From: BOG-1155 sp963717985
GTDB taxonomy: Bacteria > Desulfobacterota > Syntrophorhabdia > Syntrophorhabdales > WCHB1-27
Length of the DNA stretch: 64,000 nt
NCBI GenBank assembly: GCA_963717985.1
Contig: CAVQYC010000006.1
Span: 235,295 to 299,294 of the forward strand
Direction: 5' to 3'
The notes under the pieces were generated by a model. That model was not told the DNA's origin and did no database searches. It worked only from the letters and a program-made list of their open reading frames with translations. The translations under genes were made by a program, and so were the position numbers. Shown here piece after piece: positions 1-8,426 of the stretch (positions within the stretch are counted from its first letter, which is position 1; every line of letters begins with the position of its first letter).

Positions 1-1
1 C

Positions 2-268
2 ATCACTCAGGATATCCTCTACCTTGACGTGACCGAGGACAACAACCGGAGGAGCTCGTTCGACATAAACATGTACAGGGCAGGTCTTCGATTAGAGGCG
101 CTCTACCCCTTGCTTATAAGGATGAGGGACCACTATTCGATCCCTTCGAAACAATTCCATGCCTTCTTTGAGGCAAGCAAGGGCAAAAAGTTCGGCCACC
201 TGTCGGGCGGCACAGACAGGGAAGGGCGCGATTTTTTTACCATTTACTTCGGGGTGGAAGAACATTGA
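2..268 (+). CDS. Unknown protein, 3' end only
   Basis: The frame is open from the first base of the window, so the GTG at 29 is probably internal and the true start lies upstream. About 88 residues are visible, ending in a Gly/Asp-rich stretch (HLSGGTDREGRDFFTIYFG). I do not recognise the family. Its tail resembles the end of the unknown protein at 1221-2150: both have a (Y)xAG(L/I)(R/K)L segment, then a helix-like stretch, then a final Gly-Gly/Asp beta hairpin ending in YFG or YYG. The two are therefore probably paralogues in one operon. The stop overlaps the TTG start of the radical SAM gene by one to two bases, implying translational coupling. Confidence 0.6.
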   Translation: MTQDILYLDVTEDNNRRSSFDINMYRAGLRLEALYPLLIRMRDHYSIPSKQFHAFFEASKGKKFGHLSGGTDREGRDFFTIYFGVEEH

Positions 269-1224
269 TCTCGGAGACGCAAGACCCGGGCAGCCGGATG
301 AAGGGACAGGAAGTGGGGAATGACGCGATAGGCCGGTCGAGGATCGCTCTCGCCGGTTACACGGTCATTCCTCTCTGGTATGGGTGCAACAATAAGTGTG
401 TGATATGCATGCTCGCCCCGGTAAAGGGAAAACTGCCGGCTATCGATTTTGATCTCTTCAAGAAGCTCGTCATAGGCATCGTCAGTAGCGGCAGGTGCAG
501 GCGCCTGATCCTTTCAGGGGCGGAGGTCACTACCTTTCCTCACCTGGAGAGATACGTCGCCTTCGCCGCCGCCCTTGGCTACTTCGAAACAATACAGATA
601 CAAACAAACGGAAGAAGACTGAGCGACGCCGGTTATCTGCGCCGGCTGATCGACGCCGGCGTGAATGAATTTTTCATCAGCATCCACGGGCCGCGCCAGG
701 TCCACGACGCCATTTCCCGTGTGCCCGGTTCCTATGATCAAACGATGGAGGGTGTCGCCAATCTTCAGGACTATCAGGTCAATGTGCTGACGAACACGGT
801 CTGCACCCGTCTCAACTATACCCACGTACCCGCCCTCATCGAAGATATAGCGCGCAAGAAGGTGAGCGAGATGCATCTCTGGAACTTCTTCCCCATGGAG
901 GAAAGGGACTCGAAAGACCTGATCGTCCCTATGAAGGACTTGCTGGCAGTGCTCGCCGACGTGCTCCCGCATCTGAGATCTGCCCAAAAGCCCCTGGTGC
1001 TCAAGGCCTTCCCCGAATGTCTTCCCCTTTCCGATCCGGTTGTTGTAGACAGCGACTTTCCCCCGACCCTCATCCCTGACGTCTTCTGGGAGACCTTGGG
1101 GAAAAGCGGGTTCGGCGCCTGCGGCTACAGGGATGCATGTAAGGCGAAAACGTGCTGGGGCCTTTCCCGCCCCTATATCGCAGCATATGGAGATGAGAGG
1201 AGCATACTGTCGCCTATCAGATGA
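265..1224 (+). CDS. Radical SAM enzyme
   Basis: A 319-residue radical SAM protein. The [4Fe-4S] cluster motif C-x3-C-x2-C is at residues 41-48 (CNNKCVIC), followed by ILSGAEVTTFPHL, a typical second strand with a Gly-Glu-like SAM-binding motif, and IQTNGRR. The C-terminus carries extra cysteines (FGACGYRDACKAKTCWG), as in proteins with an auxiliary cluster. The TTG start at 265 is chosen because GGGGTGGAAG sits just upstream and the start overlaps the previous stop; an ATG at 298 is the alternative. It lies between two related unknown proteins and is followed by a methyltransferase, so the operon probably builds a modified small molecule or peptide. The substrate cannot be read from the sequence. 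Confidence 0.85.
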   Translation: MISETQDPGSRMKGQEVGNDAIGRSRIALAGYTVIPLWYGCNNKCVICMLAPVKGKLPAIDFDLFKKLVIGIVSSGRCRRLILSGAEVTTFPHLERYVAFAAALGYFETIQIQTNGRRLSDAGYLRRLIDAGVNEFFISIHGPRQVHDAISRVPGSYDQTMEGVANLQDYQVNVLTNTVCTRLNYTHVPALIEDIARKKVSEMHLWNFFPMEERDSKDLIVPMKDLLAVLADVLPHLRSAQKPLVLKAFPECLPLSDPVVVDSDFPPTLIPDVFWETLGKSGFGACGYRDACKAKTCWGLSRPYIAAYGDERSILSPIR

Positions 1225-2150
1225 GGCGGCTCGCACAAACAGCCGGAGGGCGACGTGAGGCCAGGATCAACGAAGCCATGAAAGAGACAATAATCAGGCC
1301 GGAGTATACGACCGAGGCGGACATTTTTTTTAATTACGCCCTGTGGCCTTACAAGCCGGCTGTCCCCTACGCAAATAAGTTCAGATCGATAAACCTGCTC
1401 CTTCATTCATTTGAGATTGCAGGGGCCGATGAACGCATGTTCCGGCTCGTGGGAGGGTTACGGGAGGCGGTAGGCGCCTCCAACACGGTGTGGGGGGTGA
1501 AGCGCATAGGCGAGAGCGTCAGGTGGGAGTTCTATTTCTATGACTACGGGAGAAGCAGGAGACAGAGGTCGATCTCGCTTGTCCTCGATGCGCTCAAACC
1601 CTTTGTCTCAAGCCCGCTGAAGCCGAACGAGAACCTCCTTTATTTCATGTTCTCTCTCGACATCGACAATGCGCTCGCGACGGGTAAAAGAAACCTGGAA
1701 GAGCTGCACATGTACATCGGTAATCCGGGCAGCGCCGTCTCGTCCGGTATTTGCTATGCCCTTACCCCCGAGGGAAGCCGGCTGGAAAATTTCTACTTCT
1801 TTTTCGATGCACAAAAGCAACTCGACGAGGTCTTCGCGAAGGCAGCCTGCTCGGCCCATATCGATATCGCAAGGATCGGGGTCGATCACATTGTCCGGCC
1901 TGAATTAAGGGATTGCAGGACGATCTGCATCGCCAACAAACAGGGGAACGACTGCATCTATTTCGCGGGGATAAAGCTGGACCAGTTCATCTTTTTTCTG
2001 AAAGAACTCAACTATCCGGAGGAAACCATCTCCTTCGTGGAAAAGAACAGATCCATGCTGGACCACCTGGAGTATGACGTGGGGTTCGACTACAGGATGG
2101 ACGGAAGCGATCTGGTGATCCTGAAAAGCGGCTACTATGGAATATTCTGA
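1221..2150 (+). CDS. Unknown protein, paralogue of the partial gene at the window start
   Basis: About 309 residues, with no family that I recognise. The start overlaps the radical SAM stop (ATGA); an ATG at 1278 (MKETIIRPEY) is an equally plausible start with a weak AGG upstream. The protein is soluble, with no signal peptide or membrane segment. It has a repeated beta-alpha flavour (REAVGASNTVWGVKRIG; LHMYIGNPGSAVSSGICY) and ends YRMDGSDLVILKSGYYGIF, which parallels the tail of the protein ending at 268. Duplication of this protein on both sides of a radical SAM gene suggests two related subunits or enzymes acting with it. It overlaps the methyltransferase start by 14 bases. Confidence 0.7.
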   Translation: MRRLAQTAGGRREARINEAMKETIIRPEYTTEADIFFNYALWPYKPAVPYANKFRSINLLLHSFEIAGADERMFRLVGGLREAVGASNTVWGVKRIGESVRWEFYFYDYGRSRRQRSISLVLDALKPFVSSPLKPNENLLYFMFSLDIDNALATGKRNLEELHMYIGNPGSAVSSGICYALTPEGSRLENFYFFFDAQKQLDEVFAKAACSAHIDIARIGVDHIVRPELRDCRTICIANKQGNDCIYFAGIKLDQFIFFLKELNYPEETISFVEKNRSMLDHLEYDVGFDYRMDGSDLVILKSGYYGIF

Positions 2151-3174
2151 GGAAACCGACTACCTCTGCATAGATGCCTTCATCAAGGGTGTTGTAGAGG
2201 CGCGCAGCCTCGCCACGGCAATCGAAGCGGGCCTGATCGACCATCTCCTTGAGAACGGACCGAGCACAATGGGGGAAATCGAAAAGCGCTTTGCCATGGA
2301 CGCGCCCGGCGCATCACTGCTGCTCGACCTGCTCCGGTTGAACAATGTCACCGAGGAACAGGGGGACAAAATCATGCTCACCCCCGCCTTCATCAAGGCC
2401 CTCCGATATCGCGATCTCCTGGAGACGAAGCTGGAATTTGCGCATCTCCTTCTCGCCGATTTTACGGAACTCTTTACCGACCTGGTTGCCGGGCCCGGCC
2501 GGTTTGTCGGCAGCTCACGCACCTTCGACCTGTTCTCGTACGGCCGTGCCTTCGAGTACAGCCCGGAAAACTACGCGCTGACAAAACGGTGGGTGGCTAT
2601 CACCACCTCGCTGACGAGATATGAGGCCGCCTCATGCGTCGGGCGCTACGCCTTCGGCCTGCACCGGCGGATGCTCGACATCGGAGGGAACAGCGGAGAG
2701 TTCGTCCTACAAATTTGCAGAAAATATTCAGGGATCAGGGCGAGCGTCCTGGACCTGCCGCTGGTATGCGAGATAGGCCGGGAGCACCTGGCCCACGAGC
2801 CCGAGGCCGAAAGGATAAGCTTCATCAAAGGGAACGCCTTTACCGATCCGCTGCCGGAAACCTTCGACATCATATCCTTCAAATCGATGCTCCACGATTG
2901 GCCGGAAAAGGACGCCTTGATGCTGATCGGAAAGGCTGCCCGGGCCCTGGCGCCCGGAGGCGTCCTGCTCATTTTTGAAAGGGGCCGCATCGCAGTGCAC
3001 AGGCACACACCGCCCTATTCCGCCATCCCGATCCTCCTTTTCTTCAGGTATTTCCGCGACCCAGCATTTTATGAAAGCCATCTCTCGGCCCTCGGCCTTC
3101 AGGACGTGCGCGTGACGGAGATACTGCTCGACACGCCTTTTTACCTTATTACGGCACGGAAAAGCCGCAAATAA
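2137..3174 (+). CDS. SAM-dependent O-methyltransferase (acetylserotonin/hydroxyneurosporene type)
   Basis: A 345-residue class I methyltransferase with an N-terminal winged-helix dimerisation domain (about 15-110: AIEAGLIDHLLENGPSTMGEI). The SAM-binding glycine loop is LDIGGNSGEF (about residues 186-195), followed by the acidic strand VLDLPLV and a post-motif region FDIISFKSMLHDWPEKDA. The histidine in LHDW is the usual catalytic base of this family, and APGGVLLIFERG is the conserved strand/turn that follows. Size and architecture fit small-molecule O-methyltransferases. It is the last gene of the coupled operon and begins 14 bases inside the previous gene. The likely role is methylation of a hydroxylated product of the pathway; the substrate is unknown. 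Confidence 0.85.
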   Translation: MEYSEETDYLCIDAFIKGVVEARSLATAIEAGLIDHLLENGPSTMGEIEKRFAMDAPGASLLLDLLRLNNVTEEQGDKIMLTPAFIKALRYRDLLETKLEFAHLLLADFTELFTDLVAGPGRFVGSSRTFDLFSYGRAFEYSPENYALTKRWVAITTSLTRYEAASCVGRYAFGLHRRMLDIGGNSGEFVLQICRKYSGIRASVLDLPLVCEIGREHLAHEPEAERISFIKGNAFTDPLPETFDIISFKSMLHDWPEKDALMLIGKAARALAPGGVLLIFERGRIAVHRHTPPYSAIPILLFFRYFRDPAFYESHLSALGLQDVRVTEILLDTPFYLITARKSRK

Positions 3175-3712
3175 GCCTTTTTTTACCGCCTCTCAGGCGA
3201 CGGGGAAGCTGCCTCTTGATGACGTCTCGCCCCCGCCACACAGCGGAGGGCGGCTGTGTACGAACTGGCCCAAAAACGGGTAGTTTTAGCGCCTTTTCCT
3301 GACCGTGCACCCACGCCCCTTTATGATTCCCTTCTCTTGCAAGGCATTTCAGAAGAGGGGTACACGAAAGTGAACGAAACTGGACGGTTTTAGGGGGGGT
3401 ATTCGGGGGCTAGTGCGATTCAGTTGTCAAAGAGCACTGCCGGAGACCTTTCGAATCCGGCTCAAACGGGACGGGGCAATGCCCGTCCTGATAAGATTGT
3501 CCTCCTTTTCCCGCTTCCTGTCAAAGTGACAACCAAGGGTGTCAACCAGGAGCGACAAGGAGAAGTGACAACCAGGCATGACAAAAAGTACCCCGGCGGC
3601 ACCCCGGTGAAAACCGGGGTCCAGGCACCTCGGAGTTTTGCGTTGGCGATATTCTTTTGTGGTGACGTCGTGGACGTTGTTCTTAGAGCCGGCAATGTCC
3701 TGCTGGTCAGCT
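3175..3712. other. Convergent intergenic region, methyltransferase to recQ
   Basis: No convincing gene in 538 bases. It contains a short hairpin followed by seven T just after the methyltransferase stop (about 3156-3190), a weak terminator candidate; an imperfect direct repeat built on GTGACAACCA (about 3524-3580); and a REP-like palindrome listed separately. The frame 3424-3852 runs into recQ antisense and has no family resemblance. Confidence 0.5.
3602..3619. repeat. REP-like palindrome
   Basis: CCCCGGT - GAAA - ACCGGGG forms a perfect 7-bp stem with a GAAA tetraloop, preceded by GGCA and followed by CCAGG, the look of a REP/BIME-type intergenic palindrome. It lies 94 bases downstream of the recQ stop and could also help end recQ transcription on the minus strand, where a run of five T follows about 12 bases later. 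Confidence 0.5.
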
Positions 3713-5317
3713 TTAGACTACCCCGTAGAGGATTTCAAGCAGTTCTTTCCCAAACACTTCGATCTTCTGAGGGCCCAGTCCATATACTTCTTCCAGCTCG
3801 GCTAAGGTTCCGGGGGCCTTTCTGGCCAGGTCTTCCAATGTTCGGTTGCTAAAAACCAAAAAGGCCGGCATGTCCAGTCTCCTCGCATATTCAAGTCGCC
3901 AGTCTTTGATGGCCCTCATCCTCGCGGATTCTTGAGCACTCAAGGTCGTTGCAATTCTCTCGATTCGGGGTTTTTTCTCCTTTGATTTTCCCTTCCGGGT
4001 AGGTGTCTTTGTGGGAGCCGTGAGGGTATGCGGAACTCTTCTCGAGGAGCCGGAGTCACATACATCGCAATGGCCGCAGGACTGAATCCGATCGACATCT
4101 TTGAAGTATGTGAGAATTCCGGAGTGCCGGCATTCACCCCCTTCGGCGTACTGAATGATGGCATCCAGAGATCTCCACCGTGCCTTTTTGATTTCAACCG
4201 GGGCATTGCTTTCACGTATGAAAAACGACTGAAGCCCGCGATCTTTCTTTGCATATAAGAGAAGACAGGTAGAGTGTTCTCCGTCTCGGCCTGCTCGCCC
4301 CACTTCCTGATAGTACGAGTCAAGATTCGCCGGCATCTGATAGTGGACGATGAGTCTCACATCCGGGCTATCTACACCCATGCCGAAGGCATTTGTGGCC
4401 ACCAGTATTCTGACGGCGCCTTTGTCGTATTTGTCTTGTATGGAGTCTCGCTCTTCGCTTGAAAGCCCCGCATGATAGTAATCAACGCCGGGGTACCTCG
4501 TGCACAGTTCACCATGTAGATTCTCACATTGTTTTCGTGTTCCTGCATAAATGATGATCCTTCCATGAGGTGTCCGGTCCAGCGCTTCCCGGACAAGCGT
4601 CATCTTCTCTGTCTCGTCATCGCAGTACTCAACCTGGTAATACAAATTGGGGCGATAGAAGCCGTAGACATGCTGCCTTGGTTCCTTCAACCCCAATTGC
4701 TTAGCGATGTCTTTCAAAACCTGCGGCGTAGCTGTGGCCGTGGTGGCAAGAATGGGAACATCTGAGCGTAATGTGCGAAGCACATTGAGCTTGCCGTAAT
4801 CGGGCCTGAAATCGTGCCCCCACTGAGATACACAATGTGCTTCATCAACGGCAAACAAAGAGATAGGAGCAGTTTTCACCCAGTGCTCAAAACCAGGTTT
4901 CTGAACTCGTTCGGGAGAAAGATAGAGTAGGAATGAATCGCTTGCCTTAAGCTCGCGGAAAACCCGTCGGTTTTCGGTCGTGTCTTGACTGGAATTAATG
5001 CAACCGCAAGGGATGCCCTTTGCCTTCAAAGCCGACACTTGATCGCGCATGAGTGAAATGAGAGGTGTTATCACCAATGTAATTCCCTTCCGGCAGAGGG
5101 AGGGGAGTTGATAGCAAAGGGATTTTCCTCCGCCTGTCGGCATTACGGCCAGCGTATCCTGTTTGCTCAAAACCGACGAAATAATCTCCCATTGGCCGTG
5201 ACGAAAGGACTGAATGCCGAATGAATTGTGTAGAATGTGAAGTATCGCTGATTGTTCCAAAGTATTTCCGCCGTATTTGCGAGGAACCGGCCGTGCGTTA
5301 TGATCCAAACCGGCCAT
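3713..5317 (-). CDS. recQ: ATP-dependent DNA helicase RecQ
   Basis: A 534-residue superfamily 2 helicase that unwinds DNA 3'-5' in recombination and repair. It shows the RecQ motif 0 (FGIQSFRHGQWEII), Walker A (PTGGGKSLCYQLP), the DEAH box within AVDEAHCVSQWGHDFRPDY, the helicase C lobe with GMGVDSPDVRLIVHYQMP and GRAGRDG, a four-cysteine zinc motif (CRHSG...CGHCDVCD) and a C-terminal HRDC domain (about 455-530, ending EVYGLGPQKIEVFGKELLEIL). Unusually, only about 35 basic, Lys/Pro-rich residues separate the zinc cysteines from HRDC, so the winged-helix (RQC) domain of canonical RecQ is missing. This explains its shortness against the roughly 600-residue E. coli protein. It is a single gene on the minus strand. 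Confidence 0.95.
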   Translation of the reverse strand: MAGLDHNARPVPRKYGGNTLEQSAILHILHNSFGIQSFRHGQWEIISSVLSKQDTLAVMPTGGGKSLCYQLPSLCRKGITLVITPLISLMRDQVSALKAKGIPCGCINSSQDTTENRRVFRELKASDSFLLYLSPERVQKPGFEHWVKTAPISLFAVDEAHCVSQWGHDFRPDYGKLNVLRTLRSDVPILATTATATPQVLKDIAKQLGLKEPRQHVYGFYRPNLYYQVEYCDDETEKMTLVREALDRTPHGRIIIYAGTRKQCENLHGELCTRYPGVDYYHAGLSSEERDSIQDKYDKGAVRILVATNAFGMGVDSPDVRLIVHYQMPANLDSYYQEVGRAGRDGEHSTCLLLYAKKDRGLQSFFIRESNAPVEIKKARWRSLDAIIQYAEGGECRHSGILTYFKDVDRIQSCGHCDVCDSGSSRRVPHTLTAPTKTPTRKGKSKEKKPRIERIATTLSAQESARMRAIKDWRLEYARRLDMPAFLVFSNRTLEDLARKAPGTLAELEEVYGLGPQKIEVFGKELLEILYGVV

Positions 5318-5432
5318 CCGTTCCGGACGGATCCGGCCACCTGATACTGTGGTGCGCGGCCGCTCCCGTCGAAAGCCATTCAGGTGACGCCGGTCTTTGT
5401 GTACTCTATATCGGTTCTTCCTTCTCTGTCAA

Positions 5433-5448
5433 CGATGTTTTTCTCTTT
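5433..5448. repeat. Left target-site duplication of IS copy 1
   Basis: CGATGTTTTTCTCTTT occurs immediately left of the insertion sequence and again at 6806-6821 immediately right of it, a perfect 16-bp duplication. Confidence 0.9.
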
Positions 5449-6805
5449 TGTTGCTGCAATATAATTATGTCACCCCTTAGCTGCAATATGAAAATGTCAC
5501 CCCCGCCGATAACAAGGGGCACCGAGGGGAGGTGCTCCGGTGAGAAAAGGAGTGACGTTCATGACGGAAGAGGTAAGGCGGTACGGCGTGGTAGCGGCGG
5601 CATTGGACGGCAGGATGATGAACGGAGAGGCTGCGGCGGCGTTAGGCGTCTCCCTCCGCCAGCTAAAGAGGATCAAGGCTAAAGTGAAGAAGGAAGGACC
5701 TTCCGGAATTAAGCACGGCAACAGCGGGCGCCCTTCCTGCAGAGCTTTCCCTGCCGGGATGAAAGAGCGGGCGATGAAGCTCGCCAATGAGAAGTATTTC
5801 GACTTCAACTTCTCCCACCTCTCGGAGATGCTGGAAGAGCAGGAAGGGATAAAGATCAACCGCGAGACCTTGCGGCAATGGCTTCGTCCTGAAGGGTTCG
5901 GAGGAAAGGTCCGGAAGCAGCGCAGACATAGGAAGAGAAGAAAACGATCGGAGAAGGAAGGCCATATGCTCTTTTTGGACGGCTCTCCCCATGCGTGGTT
6001 CGGGGAGGAAAAGACAACGCTCCTTCTGTCTACGGACGACTCGACGGGGAAGCCTCTTTATGGGCTGTTTCGAAAGGAAGAAGACCTGGAGGGCTGTTTT
6101 GGCGTATGCAAAGAGGTCTTTGCCCGTTTCGGCCGGCCCTCGGTCTTCTATCTCGATCGGGCCTCCCAGTTTAAAACCACCCGGCATAAGAGCGATTCTG
6201 TCGAGCCTACCCAGTTCCAGAGAGCCATGAGCGAGCTGGGGATACGGCTCATCTTTGCCCATTCTGCTCAAGCCAGAGGAAGAGGCGAGAGGATCAACAG
6301 GACCTTCCAGGACAGGCTTGTCGCTGAGCTTCGGCTTAAGAATATCGCCGACCGCGAAGGGGCGACGAAGTATCTGAACGAAACCTTCATCCCCAAGTAC
6401 GCTCGGCTCTTCGGCGTTGCCCCGGAAGACCCGAAGCCTGCATGGAGACCGCTTCCTCAAGACGCGGACATGCGGAACATCCTTTGTAAGCGATATGAGG
6501 CAAAGGTCAATTACGACAACACGATCTCGGTCGACGGACAGGCGATCCAACTGTTCCCGACAAAGACGAGGCTGAGCTTTGCCAAGGCTTCCGTTACGGC
6601 GAATCATTGGCTCGACGGAAGCTGGCATGTCTTTCATCATACGGCGGGAGAGGTTCCCTGCAAGCCTATCGAAGGACGCGTCCGGCCGGGGTCCTACATG
6701 CGCCCAGGGCCGGCGAGCGAAGCGAGAGCGTCTCTATGAAAAGGGCCAAGGGGGGGTGACATATTCACGTTGCAAAAAGGGTGACATTTTTATGTTGCAA
6801 TAACA
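5449..6805 (+). mobile_element. Insertion sequence copy 1 (ISNCY/IS1202-like), 1357 bp
   Basis: The boundaries are fixed by comparison with the identical copy at 15249-16605 and by the 16-bp target duplication. The ends are imperfect inverted repeats starting TGTT. Each end carries two tandem versions of one motif: GCTGCAATATxxxxATGTCACCCC on the left, and its inverse TGACATxxxxxxGTTGCA on the right. These are presumably transposase-binding sites. One transposase gene fills the element. The long duplication and the transposase type fit the ISNCY/IS1202-like group (family assignment from memory of the conserved transposase motifs). Confidence 0.92.
5540..6739 (+). CDS. Transposase, DDE superfamily (ISNCY/IS1202-like), copy 1
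   Basis: A 399-residue DDE transposase. The N-terminus carries a helix-turn-helix (NGEAAAALGVSLRQLKRIKAKV) and a second DNA-binding segment. The catalytic core begins at HMLFLDGSPHAWFGEE (first Asp), continues with FYLDRASQFK (second Asp) and ends in AHSAQARGRGERINRTFQDRL (catalytic Glu), a motif typical of rve/ISNCY transposases. GTG at 5540 is the annotated start; the internal ATG at 5561 (MTEEVRRYG) is plausible and has GGAGTGACG upstream. It is identical to the copy at 15340-16539 and has no frameshift, so it is presumably active. Confidence 0.93.
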   Translation: MRKGVTFMTEEVRRYGVVAAALDGRMMNGEAAAALGVSLRQLKRIKAKVKKEGPSGIKHGNSGRPSCRAFPAGMKERAMKLANEKYFDFNFSHLSEMLEEQEGIKINRETLRQWLRPEGFGGKVRKQRRHRKRRKRSEKEGHMLFLDGSPHAWFGEEKTTLLLSTDDSTGKPLYGLFRKEEDLEGCFGVCKEVFARFGRPSVFYLDRASQFKTTRHKSDSVEPTQFQRAMSELGIRLIFAHSAQARGRGERINRTFQDRLVAELRLKNIADREGATKYLNETFIPKYARLFGVAPEDPKPAWRPLPQDADMRNILCKRYEAKVNYDNTISVDGQAIQLFPTKTRLSFAKASVTANHWLDGSWHVFHHTAGEVPCKPIEGRVRPGSYMRPGPASEARASL

Positions 6806-6821
6806 CGATGTTTTTCTCTTT
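6806..6821. repeat. Right target-site duplication of IS copy 1
   Basis: Exact match to 5433-5448 directly after the right end of the element. Confidence 0.9.
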
Positions 6822-6947
6822 CTCACGGATTCCCCTTCCTCACAACAACCAAGGAGGATCTGTCCGAGAACGGCCTAATGTTTTTCTTGCACTACAGCGT
6901 TGGTGGCGGTTATGATTACCTATTGCAGCGACGGCCTTCTCCCTTTC

Positions 6948-7373
6948 CTAAGCCTCGGGCACAAGCTGCCGGTATGCGAATGACAGCCTGCTTGCGATAA
7001 TACGGGTCAAGTTCTTCAATACTTCGAGTCCTTCGCTCGGATAATCTTTTATGGCAGCCTCCACGATTTCGCGGGAGATCTTGATTACGCCCGCGTCCTG
7101 GACACATTTGGCTGTTGCGGTATACCGGTAGGGTTCGACCAGGGCCGACCATCCGAAGACCTCACCCGGCCGATTGATTACCAGCGTTTCCTCCGTCTCG
7201 GGTATCTCGATATGGATATCACCGGCAGCGAGGAGATAAAAATGGAAGGCGTCTTCGCCTTTCTTGAAGATGACCGAGTTCTTCTTGTAGTTCTGCTCCT
7301 CTGCGCCGCTTGCTATCCTCATGATGAAGCGCTGGCTTGCACCTTTGAAAAGCTCCGACTCCATTATCGCCAT
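6948..7373 (-). CDS. Cyclic nucleotide-binding domain protein
   Basis: About 141 residues, a stand-alone cNMP-binding (CAP_ED) fold: FKGASQRFIMRIASGAEEQ, YKKNSVIFKKGEDAFHFYLLAAGDIHI and the phosphate-binding cassette region GEVFGWSALVEPYRYTATA. In the cassette the usual E-x-A-L-L-x-x-P-R-x-A arrangement is altered, so ligand binding is uncertain. No helix-turn-helix follows, so it is not a CRP-type transcription factor by itself; the C-terminal helix (DYPSEGLEVLKNLTRIIASRL) resembles the dimer helix of the family. The start at 7373 is chosen because AAGGAGGT lies at the right distance. It sits just right of IS copy 1. Confidence 0.85.
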   Translation of the reverse strand: MAIMESELFKGASQRFIMRIASGAEEQNYKKNSVIFKKGEDAFHFYLLAAGDIHIEIPETEETLVINRPGEVFGWSALVEPYRYTATAKCVQDAGVIKISREIVEAAIKDYPSEGLEVLKNLTRIIASRLSFAYRQLVPEA

Positions 7374-7828
7374 GGCTACCTCCTTTTCGCGCACCCCCCG
7401 CTATCGAAGAGCACCCGATACTGGTCCTCTTGATAGAATATAGGCCCCAATCGAACCTCCTGCACCAAGCTGCAAGGAATCATCCGATTGACGGTTCCGC
7501 TTCACAGTTGCGTCACACTCAAAAGGGTATTTCGTCCACTACTTTCGTAGCCATACCATGGGGGAAGGCAGACCAAGAAGGCGGAGAAATCCCCCTCCTC
7601 TGTTTCTCCTGGAGAGGATGTTCCTCCTCATTAGTGCTGGAATCGAGCGGTGCGCTTCAAACAAAACGATACAAAATTTCAAACGGCATTCGAGTGGCGG
7701 AGTACTTACGGGTCGGTCGAAAATAGGTTCTGCCAGATGAAAGCGGGCATGGGACGAACTACATTAAATTATCGGACCTATGCTTGGAAGTGGTTATGCC
7801 GCAATTTGAGCATGAAAAGGAGGGACCT
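7374..7828. other. Divergent intergenic region
   Basis: 455 bases between the minus-strand cNMP gene and the plus-strand cupin gene, so it should hold both promoters. No clear sigma-70 boxes, operators or RNA structures were recognised. Short frames here have no family likeness. Confidence 0.4.
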
Positions 7829-8188
7829 ATGAAAAGCATCGAAGTAGAATCGTTTAATTCTCCCGATGAGACAAGGACATTTGATAAGGGCAAGCTCGAA
7901 CTTGTCGATGTCAACGGGCGGACGGTTGGAAGGGCAACACTCGAGCCGGGATGGCGGTGGTCGGAATCACTCAAGCCGGTGGCCAAAACAAAGAGCTGTG
8001 CGGCCCCCCATTTCCAGTATCACCTTTCCGGTACACTTCACATAAAGGCTGACGACGGAGAAGAGAGGGACGTGAAGGCGGGAGAGGTTTCCATGTTGGC
8101 GGCCGGCCACGACGCGTGGGTGGTCGGTCATGAGCCTGTCGTGGTGATTGATTTCCAGGGTATGGTGGACTACGCAAAACAGCAGTGA
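7829..8188 (+). CDS. Small cupin-domain protein
   Basis: A 119-residue single-domain cupin. The sequence follows a known small cupin family: FNSPDETRTFDKGKLELVDV, VGRATLEPGWRWSESLKPVA, then FQYHLSGTLHIKADDGEE (first cupin motif) and VKAGEVSMLAAGHDAWVVGHEPVVVIDF (second motif with the Gly-His metal region). The ATG at 7829 is preferred over the upstream frame start because AAGGAGGG lies four bases before it. Metal-binding His residues are partly present; the ligand or reaction is unknown. It stands alone, converging on the minus-strand gene at 8427. Confidence 0.8.
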   Translation: MKSIEVESFNSPDETRTFDKGKLELVDVNGRTVGRATLEPGWRWSESLKPVAKTKSCAAPHFQYHLSGTLHIKADDGEERDVKAGEVSMLAAGHDAWVVGHEPVVVIDFQGMVDYAKQQ

Positions 8189-8426
8189 AGCGCGCTTCAC
8201 CTGAGTGCCAGGTGCTGATTAACTAAGTTGCCCGCCACAGCCGAGCGATAACCCAATTGTGAGGATGCGCGAAGCATCACGCTTGGCCCTATACCTGGTC
8301 ATTATGATGTCCGGCTGTAGTGACAATGCGTCTGCCTTGAAAAGGCAGCGATTCTGCAAAGAAGGCAGGCACACACGGAAATCGACGAATGTGGGTAAGA
8401 CGGCATATTCACGGTACACTATAGTT

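Noticed and set aside
3424..3852. 142-codon plus-strand frame
   Set aside because: Overlaps the 3' end of recQ, contains a palindrome and repeats, no family likeness.
5663..6640. 325-codon minus-strand frame inside the IS (also 15463-16440)
   Set aside because: Exact shadow of the transposase gene; present only because the copies are identical.
7650..7832. 60-codon frame with a faint transposase-tail look (NYRTYAWKWLCRNL)
   Set aside because: Too short and too weak a resemblance; no catalytic residue or terminal repeats.
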